A stretch of DNA of 12,142 nt, taken from Methanobacteriota archaeon (GTDB lineage: Archaea > Thermoplasmatota > Thermoplasmata > RBG-16-68-12). The stretch covers positions 1-12,142 of the forward strand of contig VBLU01000049.1 of NCBI GenBank assembly GCA_005879065.1, read 5' to 3'. A program made the translations under genes and the position numbers. Shown piece by piece: positions 5,991 through 12,142 of this stretch (the stretch's first letter is position 1; every line of letters begins with the position of its first letter). Below the pieces are notes generated by a model, which was not told the DNA's origin, did not search any database, and saw only the letters and a program-made list of their open reading frames with translations.

Positions 5991-8150
5991 CTAAGTCAAG
6001 GGAGGGGGACCTTCCGGTGGCGACGACGGCGGGATTGGTGGGCCCTGCTGGATCGGCGGGAACGGTGGCGGACGGGCTCGCCGTTTCCGTCGAACGAGGA
6101 AGACGGTCGCAGTCACCGCCGCGATCACGATCACGGTAGAGATCGCCGTGATGAGGGCCCAGTTCAGGGCGAACCGTGCAACGATGGACCGAGGCTGGTC
6201 GACCGCGATTGCATTCGAGGCGGCGCCGCCCGCCAGATCCCCGGTCCATCCGGTGAATGCCCAGAAGACCGAGGTTGGGATGGCCGTCAGATTCACGGTA
6301 CGTCCCGCGAACACGTAGACGACGTCCTTCGTTCCGGCGGCCACCGTGTGGGTGGTCGAATTCGTGGCGTAGGCCACCGACCCTCCGGTACCCACATCGA
6401 TCGCCAGCGGATACTGGACCTGATAGACGAATGAGGTCGACGCGGACCGATTCGCAACCCCCGCGAGGTTCGGCGCATCGGACGCCCGCGAGACGTACCG
6501 CGCTTCGCGAGACGGTGTAGTGAAACTCGAGTCGATCCGCCAAGCGGTTCCCGGATCCGCGAGGAAGGTCACCGGCTCCGCGCCGATCGCCACCGAATCC
6601 GGAGTCCCGTTCCGGACGAAGTGCAGCATCGGGCCGATGGCAGGCAGAGGGCCCGAGTCGACGGAGTAATTCAGGGTGAGCATCGCCTTCATCCGAACCG
6701 CCGAGATGTACGTCCCCCATCCGAGCGCGCTGCCCCGGCCAAATTCCCCGGCGAACCAAACCAGAGTCGGGTCCGACGGGTCGTTACTTGACCCGAAGTA
6801 ATCGCCGTAGCGGCATTGGCTCGTGTTCGTGTCACACCAGGATTGATCGACGCCCAGGCCCGCCTTGACGACGACGGGAGGCTGCAAGACGCCGATCGGA
6901 TCGCCGGTGAGCCGGCCGGTCGCCACGAGACCCGGATATTCGCTTCCGGATGCGTATCCCGCCAGGACGGCGAGATTGCCCGCGCCGTCGAGGGCGAGCG
7001 CCGGGTAGAAATAGTGCCGCAAGGTCGACGAGACTCGGAAGTCCTGGCGGATCGTCCTCGCGGTTGTCTCCACCTCAATCAGGCGAATGCAAGCTGTCGA
7101 GGGGAGCCCAGGGCACACCTCGTTGAAGCCGAGCCACAGGAGGCCCCGAGACCACACCGCATCCGAGATCCGGAAGTCGGCGGTGTCGAGCGTGTACACG
7201 GTTCCCAGCTGCGTCGACGGAGGAGGCAAGGCCGCCGATGCGATCGCGCGATCGGTCTCGGACACGACGACCGCACCCGGAGGCGAGCCGCTCACCTCGA
7301 ACAATTGGAGCGCACTGGACGTGTCGGTGCTCGCATCCCACAGCGTCGCAACCATGTTCTGGATGAGACTGCGGCCCTCCATCCGGACCGGGTGGATCGA
7401 GAAATCCGCGGCATACCGCGGGGACGGCCACACGGATGGACTGAGGACGCCGTTGACCAAGTCGGTCTTGTTCATCACCCAGAACTGGGCGCCGTAAAAC
7501 GTGTAGGTCGACGAAAAGCAATCCGAATAGGCGTTCACGGACACGATCACGTTCAACGTTCCGACTCCGAGGATCGGTTGATCCAGGCATTCGGACGTGG
7601 CCGACGAAGGGACTCGATAGATCGACCAGCCAATCGTGGGATCCGACGACATCGAAGCCGCGACGAGGACCTGTCCCGTGGTGAAGTCGCCGGCCGCCAC
7701 GAACCACCGGCCGGATAGGCCATCGTATTGGATTCGCGGATCACTCAGGAAATCGGAGCCGGTAGCGAAGACGGTCGAGAGGGCGGAGGTCACAAGCTGC
7801 ACGCCCTCTTTCGAATACACCCCGAGGGCGACGTTCACGGCCTCCACCACGTGGGCCGGGCCTACGGCCACCTGGACATCGGGAGGGGTCAGGCCACTCG
7901 GCTGGAAGGAAAGGGCTTCCCAACCGGCGCGGAGGACGGGGGACAGATCCTGGACGATCAAACCCGGTGCGTTCGGTTTCCCATCCGGAACGGCGACGGT
8001 CCTAGTTCCCGATGTCACCGAAGGGATGCGCGCGCCTCGATTCAGCACGAAACGATTCCCACTGGAATCCGGCGGCGCACCCGCGAAGAAACCGGCCTGA
8101 ACCAGAACGACCGCGATGAGACACAAGACCACCGCACGACCCGGCCGCAT
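5991..8150 (-). CDS. Surface-anchored beta-propeller-like protein with InlB-type repeat
   Basis: 719-residue exported protein. Residues 1-26 are a signal peptide (RPGR, then a long hydrophobic core, AGAPP). Residues 80-490 look like a secreted beta-propeller: PPDVQVAVGPAHVVEAVN and DPRIQYDGLSGRWF match a motif pair common in sialidase-like exoproteins. Six cysteines are placed for local disulfides (188/211, 346/354, 439/446). Residues 575-660 end in FTGWTGDLAGG...ARF, the shape of a divergent InlB B-repeat. Residues 664-686 are a membrane helix, followed by RRKRRAR and a 26-residue proline-rich cytoplasmic tail. Seven N-x-S/T sequons lie in the exodomain, suiting archaeal glycosylation. The start is the ATG at 8150, with AAGGGGGT 10 bases before it and a TATA-like box near 8196. 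It is convergent with the V4R gene, and its ligand is unknown. Confidence 0.85.
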   Translation of the reverse strand: MRPGRAVVLCLIAVVLVQAGFFAGAPPDSSGNRFVLNRGARIPSVTSGTRTVAVPDGKPNAPGLIVQDLSPVLRAGWEALSFQPSGLTPPDVQVAVGPAHVVEAVNVALGVYSKEGVQLVTSALSTVFATGSDFLSDPRIQYDGLSGRWFVAAGDFTTGQVLVAASMSSDPTIGWSIYRVPSSATSECLDQPILGVGTLNVIVSVNAYSDCFSSTYTFYGAQFWVMNKTDLVNGVLSPSVWPSPRYAADFSIHPVRMEGRSLIQNMVATLWDASTDTSSALQLFEVSGSPPGAVVVSETDRAIASAALPPPSTQLGTVYTLDTADFRISDAVWSRGLLWLGFNEVCPGLPSTACIRLIEVETTARTIRQDFRVSSTLRHYFYPALALDGAGNLAVLAGYASGSEYPGLVATGRLTGDPIGVLQPPVVVKAGLGVDQSWCDTNTSQCRYGDYFGSSNDPSDPTLVWFAGEFGRGSALGWGTYISAVRMKAMLTLNYSVDSGPLPAIGPMLHFVRNGTPDSVAIGAEPVTFLADPGTAWRIDSSFTTPSREARYVSRASDAPNLAGVANRSASTSFVYQVQYPLAIDVGTGGSVAYATNSTTHTVAAGTKDVVYVFAGRTVNLTAIPTSVFWAFTGWTGDLAGGAASNAIAVDQPRSIVARFALNWALITAISTVIVIAAVTATVFLVRRKRRARPPPFPPIQQGPPIPPSSPPEGPPPLT

Positions 8151-8191
8151 CGCCGCCGCAACCCCCTTGCCACTATCCAGGTCGTCCTAGA

Positions 8192-8200
8192 CCATAAAAC
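8192..8200 (-). promoter_or_regulatory. TATA-like box for the surface-protein gene
   Basis: The minus strand reads GTTTTATGG, about 45 bases before the ATG at 8150. This would give a leader of about 20 bases that includes the ribosome site AAGGGGGT (8168-8161). Confidence 0.45.
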
Positions 8201-8330
8201 GTTCTTCATTTGACGGATAGCTACCGCACGCCGCCGCGATGGCGAATGCCGTAGCGGAGGAAGGCGAGGCCCGTCCCTTCGCGCCAATGTTCAACCGCTG
8301 AACCGCGATCCAGGATCGGGAGAGCGTTCA

Positions 8331-8337
8331 GGAGGAG
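8331..8337 (+). promoter_or_regulatory. Shine-Dalgarno site for the DUF2461 gene
   Basis: GGAGGAG lies 6 bases before the ATG at 8344, a strong site that fixes the start. No good TATA box is seen at the expected distance upstream. Confidence 0.65.
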
Positions 8338-8343
8338 AGTCGC

Positions 8344-9027
8344 ATGGGGGAAGGTACTGAATACTTCACGCCGGAGTTCTTCGCTTTCTTCCGAGGTCTG
8401 TCGAAGAACAACCGCAAGGAATGGTTTGATGCGAACAAGGCTCAGTTTCAGGCGGTCGTGCTCGAACCGTCCGTGCGTTTCGTCCGCGACGCCGGGGACC
8501 GCTTGAAGAAGATCAGTCCCCACATCGTCGGGGACGCCCGGGCGTTCGGCGGATCTATCTCGCGAATCTACCGGGATGTTAGGTTCTCGCCGGACAAGAG
8601 CCCGTACAAGACCCACATCGGAATCCATTTCTGGCACGACAAGGCAGGACCGCCAGAGCACATGACGCCGGGTTACTTTCTCCACCTGGAGTCCGGGGAG
8701 AGCGGCGTCCATTCCGGCGTCTGGCATCCGGAGCCGCGGATCCTCAAGAAAATCCGGGATCGAATCGTCGACGAGCCCGATGCTTGGAAGACCGTCCTTC
8801 GATCGAAGATCGAACTCGAGGGCGAGTCCCTGAAACGGCCTCCACCCGGCTTCGATCCGAACCATCCCCACATCCAGGACCTCCGTCGAAAGGACTTCAT
8901 CGCAGCGCGTCGCTTCCGCGACACGGAGGTCACGAGCCCGGGTTTCCTGGAGAATTTCGTGAAGGCATGCGAGTCTATGGTCCCTCTAAACCGATTCCTA
9001 GCGCAGTCGATGGGATTGCCGTGGTGA
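8344..9027 (+). CDS. DUF2461 / TIGR02453 family protein
   Basis: 227-residue protein of the DUF2461 (TIGR02453) family, widespread in bacteria and some archaea and without an established reaction. The family signature is complete: F-x-x-F-F-R-G-L-S-x-N-N-R-K-E-W-F (12-28), N31-K, then G-S-I-S-R-I-Y-R-D-V-R-F-S-x-D-K-S-P-Y-K-T (70-90), G93-I-H-F (93-96), and a C-terminal D-x-x-R-x-K-D-F helix with FLENF near the end. Length is normal and no part appears missing. There is no signal peptide or membrane helix, so it should be cytoplasmic. It is a single gene between a leftward surface-protein gene and a convergent SRPBCC gene only 24 bases away, so the context gives no clue to function. Confidence 0.88.
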   Translation: MGEGTEYFTPEFFAFFRGLSKNNRKEWFDANKAQFQAVVLEPSVRFVRDAGDRLKKISPHIVGDARAFGGSISRIYRDVRFSPDKSPYKTHIGIHFWHDKAGPPEHMTPGYFLHLESGESGVHSGVWHPEPRILKKIRDRIVDEPDAWKTVLRSKIELEGESLKRPPPGFDPNHPHIQDLRRKDFIAARRFRDTEVTSPGFLENFVKACESMVPLNRFLAQSMGLPW

Positions 9028-9051
9028 CCTCGACCTGAAGAAGAGAACGTC

Positions 9052-9534
9052 TCAGGCAGACCGCACGGTCGATCGGTTCATGCCCTTTGCGTACGCGACA
9101 TCCTCGCGATCGGATTGGTTGAACGAACGCTTCACGATCCATACCGCAAGGAACGACGGCACGTTCTTCAGGGAGACCGCCCCGTTTGTCTTCACGAGCG
9201 TCGCTCCCATGGTGGAGGAGTACGTGTTGTCGACCCGCAGGAGGGAGCCGTTCGGGAACACGACCTCGTACGCGTATCGATCGGGCGGCTCGATATGGTA
9301 CGTCCATGTCGATTTGGTTGGACGACCCCCGATTCGGATCACTCGCTCCGCCACTTTTTCCCGCGGAAACGAGAGACCGCGAAACTCGATGGACTCCCCC
9401 TCGCGAATGGAATGGCCGCTAATGATCCGCGGATGAATCGTGCGAAGCCGGTCCTCGTCGACGTGCGCATGCAGGAGGCCCCACGTTTCGTCGAGCGAAA
9501 GAGGAAACACATCTTCCGTCCGAAATGCTTTCAT
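9052..9534 (-). CDS. SRPBCC (START/Bet v 1-like) fold protein
   Basis: 160-residue protein that fits the SRPBCC superfamily, whose deep pocket binds hydrophobic ligands (polyketide cyclase-like, lipid-transfer and stress proteins). The opening, MKAFRTEDVFPLSLDETWGLL, shows the standard first strand followed by the S-x-D-E-T-W helix. Alternating strands follow (47-56, 60-70, 74-82, 87-94, 98-106, 112-120), then a long C-terminal helix (126-150). Strand 97-103 has the S-L-L-R-V pattern. No catalytic residue can be named, and the ligand is unknown. The ATG at 9534 has GGAGG exactly 6 bases upstream. The gene is divergent from the peroxidase gene and convergent with the DUF2461 gene. The assignment rests on overall pattern and is weaker than for its neighbours. 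Confidence 0.7.
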   Translation of the reverse strand: MKAFRTEDVFPLSLDETWGLLHAHVDEDRLRTIHPRIISGHSIREGESIEFRGLSFPREKVAERVIRIGGRPTKSTWTYHIEPPDRYAYEVVFPNGSLLRVDNTYSSTMGATLVKTNGAVSLKNVPSFLAVWIVKRSFNQSDREDVAYAKGMNRSTVRSA

Positions 9535-9540
9535 CGGGAT

Positions 9541-9545
9541 CCTCC
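9541..9545 (-). promoter_or_regulatory. Shine-Dalgarno site for the SRPBCC gene
   Basis: GGAGG on the minus strand, 6 bases before the ATG at 9534, fixes the start. The promoter is unclear; the AT-richer minus-strand stretch TTTGATTATC near 9625-9634 is one weak candidate. Confidence 0.6.
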
Positions 9546-9651
9546 AACAACCGAAGCCTGGGTAATCGCGGAAGGATGAAGAACTTTCGATTGGAGGTGT
9601 CCTCTAACGGCGAGCGACCCGTCGTGATAATCAAATCGTCCCAGCCGCACA

Positions 9652-9663
9652 CAAATCCTTAAG
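9652..9663 (+). promoter_or_regulatory. Possible BRE/TATA element for the peroxidase gene
   Basis: CAAATCCTTAAG resembles an archaeal BRE followed by a TATA-like core. A start of transcription about 25 bases on (near 9685) would leave roughly 13 bases before the ATG at 9698 and would exclude the earlier ATG at 9668. The more upstream GATAATCAAAT (9625-9635) is an alternative. Confidence 0.35.
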
Positions 9664-9697
9664 CTACATGTGCGGCCTCGACCCCGCCGGCGAACCC

Positions 9698-10447
9698 ATG
9701 GCTCGACATTTCCACGGCTCTGAACTGCGAGGATTGAACGCAGTCTCGCGGTCCCCTCTCTTCGAGGGCCGCTTCGGCCGCATGTTCCGGAACCTACCTC
9801 CCCTCCTTCCCGACGACAAGGACCTCGAGGAACTCGCACGTCAGATGGTCGAGCCCGAGCCGACGGGGGACGAGGACCCCGCGGGCGACAATCCGACCAT
9901 CCCCGCGGGCTTCACGTATTTCGGCCAGTTCGTGGACCATGACCTCACCTTCGACCCGACGTCGCAACTGCAGCGGGACAACGACCCGGACGCTCTGGTC
10001 GACTTCCGCACCCCCCGATTCGATCTCGATTCCGTGTACGGACGAGGGCCGGACGACCAGCCCTTTCTCTATGATGAAGACGGCGTCCACTTGCTGATCG
10101 GCCACAACCGGGCGAAGGAAGACGACCTCCCGAGGAACGTGAGGGGGCGGGCCCTCCTCGGCGACTCCCGCAATGACGAGAACCTGATCGTCTCGCAGCT
10201 TGCTCTCGGCGTGATCAAGTACCACAACAAGGTCGTCGACGCGCCGCCCTTCACGGGCGTCTCGGCGGAGCGACGGTTCGACGAAGGTCGCCGGATCGTC
10301 CGATGGCACTACCAGTGGGCCGTGATCCACGACTTGCGGTCCTCCCGCGTTTCTTCCACTGGGCGAAACGGCCGTTCATGCCTGTCGAGTTCTCGGTCGC
10401 CGCGTACCGGTTCGGGCACAGCATGGTCCGTGGGGAGTATGAGCTGA
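9698..10447 (+). pseudogene. Animal-type haem peroxidase, N-terminal part (frameshifted)
   Basis: First part of a peroxidase of the animal haem peroxidase (myeloperoxidase-like) superfamily, bacterial-type branch, which would oxidise small substrates or halides with peroxide. Counting from the ATG at 9698, homology runs from HFHG and EGRFGRMF through Y74-F-G-Q-F-V-D80-H81-D82-L, the distal haem motif (His81 equals the distal histidine, Asp80 the haem-ester aspartate, Asp82 the calcium ligand). It continues with R-T-P-R-F-D-L-D-S-V-Y-G (second calcium site) and R150-G-R-A-L-L-G-D-S-R-N-D-E-N to HYQWAVIHDL at 10336. After that the frame reads unrelated Ser/Arg-rich residues to a stop at 10447. 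The distal arginine position (LALGVIKYHN) appears to be lysine. An ATG at 9668 would add ten residues. The rest of the protein continues in another frame, so the gene is broken or mis-sequenced. Confidence 0.85.
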
Positions 10448-11055
10448 ATGACAAGGTGCAAAACATCCCGATCTTCGCGAAGCCACCGGAAGAGGACCTC
10501 CGCGGTTTCCGCGAACTCCCCGAGGGACACGTAATCCAATGGGCGCGGTTCTTCCAGTTCGACGAAAGCCAACTGCAGGTCCAGCCGAGTCGCAAGATCG
10601 ATTCGAAACTCAGTTTCGGAATAAGCATCCTGCCCGAGGCCGTCGCGAAGGAAATCCATGCCCTCGCGGAGCGAGACCTGAAGCGCGGCAAGGCCCTCGG
10701 CATCCCCTCCGGCCAAGCGATCGCGCGAGCCATCGGGATCCCGGACGATTTGATCCTACACCCTAACCACATGAAGCCGCTCCCGGAACACCTGATTAAG
10801 GTCTTCGGGAGGCGTACGCCCTTGTTCTTCTACGTTCTCAAGGAGGCGGAGGTGTTCAGCAGCGGGCATCGACTCGGACCGACGGGCGGGCGCATCGTGG
10901 CCGAGGTCCTCATCGGTCTGTTGCGTGCGGATCCGTGCTCGTACCTCAGCGTGTCCCCGAGCTGGCATCCGAGGGCCGGCGAATTCGGTGCCCGCAAGGA
11001 CGGCGAATTCACCGTCGCGGACCTGCTCCGCTTCGCGGGCGTAACGATTGGCTGA
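10303..11055 (+). pseudogene. Animal-type haem peroxidase, C-terminal part (frameshifted)
   Basis: Continuation of the same peroxidase in a different frame. Real similarity begins near 10339 with V-L-P-R-F-F-H-W, followed by PFMPVEFSVAAYRFGHSMVR. The histidine in F-G-H (residue 39 of this open frame) corresponds to the proximal haem ligand. The block SGHRLGPTGGRIVAEVLIGLL and the C-terminal F-T-V-A-D-L-L-R-F-A-G match the normal end of the family. The first 12 codons of the open frame are only an off-frame reading of the N-terminal part, and no ribosome site precedes the ATG at 10303, so this is not an independent gene. Between HDL and PRFF I would expect some 15-20 more residues (from memory of the family), which points to a small deletion and not just a lost base. 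Separate halves cannot form a complete haem pocket. Confidence 0.85.
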
Positions 11056-11125
11056 TGTCCCGGTGAGACCTGGGGTTGCAATGGCGCTCCTGTCGAACGG
11101 GTGAAGCTATTTCGCGGCCGTCGCG

Positions 11126-12142
11126 ATGCCCCTCGCGGGCCGGACCACGAAAGTCTTCGCAATCGGCGGGACCGGGCGGATCGGACGCGTCTCCTCGAAA
11201 ATCCTGGCCGCAAACGAGATCGTTTCGCAGGTCGCCATAGCCGCGCGTGACCTGCGCCTCGCGAAAGAGGCCGCGGCCGATCTCGGCTCAAAGGGGATGG
11301 CGATCGAAGCCGATGCGACTAACGAGGCGCGACTCGCTTCCCTCGTACGCGACTACGACCTCGTGGTAAACACCGCAGGGCCTGACTTTCGGGTCGCGCT
11401 GCCGGTGACCCGCGCGGCCATTTCGGCAGGTGTTCACTGTTGCGACATTGCCGCGGATGGTCCTTCGCTCGAGAAGGTACTCGCCCTCGACGGGCAAGCT
11501 AAGGAGGCGGGCGTGACCGTCGTGACGGGCATTGGCCACGTCCCCGGCATGTCGAACCTGATCATGCAGCATGCGGCGAATCGACTGGAGACGGTCAGGG
11601 ATCTGCGGCTGTGCGTCTGGTGGCAGCTGAGCCGCGAGGAGACCGATCTCTTCGGTGATGCGGACGCGATGCGCAAGACCGGCCGGGTCAATGCCTCATG
11701 GCAGACGGTCCTCACCTGGGTATCCGGCCGGGTTCGGACCTACCGCGACGGACGGCTGGTCGAGGTGGACCCGTTCGAGGAGGCCACCGAGGTCTCCCTT
11801 CCAGGGAGCGGTGGGACGGTGCGCGCCATTCCCATCGGGAGCACGGAACCGATCACGTTCCCTCGACGGATGCCTGCCATCCGGTCCGTGTCCGTCGTCA
11901 TCGCACTGCTCCCACCGCAGTTGAACGAACTCCTCCGAGTCCAATCGCGGCAAATTGCGACCGGGAAGGTCGACGCCGCCGCGGCGACGATGGCGTTCCT
12001 CGACGCGATCGCGGCCGATCCGGATCGGTGGCTTCAAAGCCGGGCCAAGGTCCCGACCGACTTCGGCATGATGGCGACCGCGACGGGTACCCGGAGGAAA
12101 CGGAAGGTGCGTTACTCCTGCTGGCCCGCGGGTCCCTGGGAA
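11126..12142 (+). CDS. Saccharopine dehydrogenase-like NAD(P) oxidoreductase (partial, open at right edge)
   Basis: 339 codons are open to the window end without a stop. The product starts with a Rossmann fold: K-V-F-A-I-G-G-T-G-R-I-G (9-20), the glycine-rich dinucleotide loop, then a second strand VAIAAR (36-41) and the end-of-strand DLVVNTAGP (78-86). Further on are C105-C-D-I-A and TGIGHVPGMSNLI (134-146), placed where saccharopine dehydrogenase-type proteins have G-x-x-P-G-x-S-N-L. These features fit the saccharopine dehydrogenase/carboxynorspermidine dehydrogenase-like superfamily; many members are uncharacterised reductases, so the substrate is not assigned. The ATG at 11126 is the first in-frame start after the stop at 11102. 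No Shine-Dalgarno site is seen, so it may be leaderless. It lies 70 bases downstream of the broken peroxidase, in the same direction. Confidence 0.82.
   Translation, partial: MPLAGRTTKVFAIGGTGRIGRVSSKILAANEIVSQVAIAARDLRLAKEAAADLGSKGMAIEADATNEARLASLVRDYDLVVNTAGPDFRVALPVTRAAISAGVHCCDIAADGPSLEKVLALDGQAKEAGVTVVTGIGHVPGMSNLIMQHAANRLETVRDLRLCVWWQLSREETDLFGDADAMRKTGRVNASWQTVLTWVSGRVRTYRDGRLVEVDPFEEATEVSLPGSGGTVRAIPIGSTEPITFPRRMPAIRSVSVVIALLPPQLNELLRVQSRQIATGKVDAAAATMAFLDAIAADPDRWLQSRAKVPTDFGMMATATGTRRKRKVRYSCWPAGPWE

Noticed and set aside
5512..6759. 415-codon minus-strand open frame across the V4R gene and the end of the surface-protein gene
   Set aside because: It overlaps two well-supported genes, is rich in Arg/Gly/Ser as expected for a shadow frame, and has no recognisable domain.
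6816..7718. 300-codon plus-strand open frame inside the surface-protein gene
   Set aside because: Its very Arg-rich composition and lack of motifs mark it as a shadow of the minus-strand beta-propeller gene.
9668..9697. Earlier ATG for the peroxidase
   Set aside because: The ten extra residues lie before the family-typical M-x-x-H-x-H-G opening, and the likely transcript start is downstream. It remains possible.
10303..10338. ATG at 10303 as start of an independent second peroxidase gene
   Set aside because: The first dozen codons are an off-frame reading of the upstream part, there is no ribosome site, and the fragment lacks the distal haem motif.

Overview
The window is about 62% G+C by eye and looks like a chromosomal piece of a high-GC archaeon, most plausibly a Thermoplasmatota/Euryarchaeota lineage. 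This is inferred from AT-rich TATA-like boxes 20-35 bases ahead of several starts, short or absent leaders, strong anti-16S GGAGG sites at operon-internal genes, a roadblock plus V4R gene pair, archaeal-style TPR proteins, and a signal-peptide protein with one C-terminal membrane anchor. No rRNA, tRNA, CRISPR array, insertion sequence or phage gene was recognised.

Left third (1-3428, minus strand): one three-gene operon read right to left. It has an 807-residue protein (Glu/Pro linker, coiled coil, helix-hairpin-helix, two TPR blocks), a 305-residue TPR protein ending in a four-cysteine motif spaced almost like the endonuclease III iron-sulfur loop, and the SAP-like start of a third gene cut by the window edge. 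Both internal junctions are GTGA stop/start overlaps behind strong Shine-Dalgarno sites, so the three products are probably made together. This is the best candidate here for an undescribed system: TPR scaffolds combined with modules that in other proteins touch DNA.

Middle (3587-5893, plus strand): a GNAT acetyltransferase; a single-gene HesB/IscA iron-sulfur carrier with a histidine-rich tail; a 297-base stretch without a recognisable gene; then a roadblock/LC7 - V4R pair in tight succession, which reads as a small sensor and GTPase-regulator operon.

Right part: a 719-residue surface protein on the minus strand (signal peptide, beta-propeller-like exodomain, InlB-type repeat, membrane anchor, proline-rich tail); a DUF2461/TIGR02453 protein (+); an SRPBCC-fold protein (-); an animal-type haem peroxidase (+) broken by a frameshift and probable small deletion near 10336-10342; and a saccharopine-dehydrogenase-like gene (+, from 11126) still open at the window end.

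Most other long open frames on the opposite strands are high-GC shadows of these genes.
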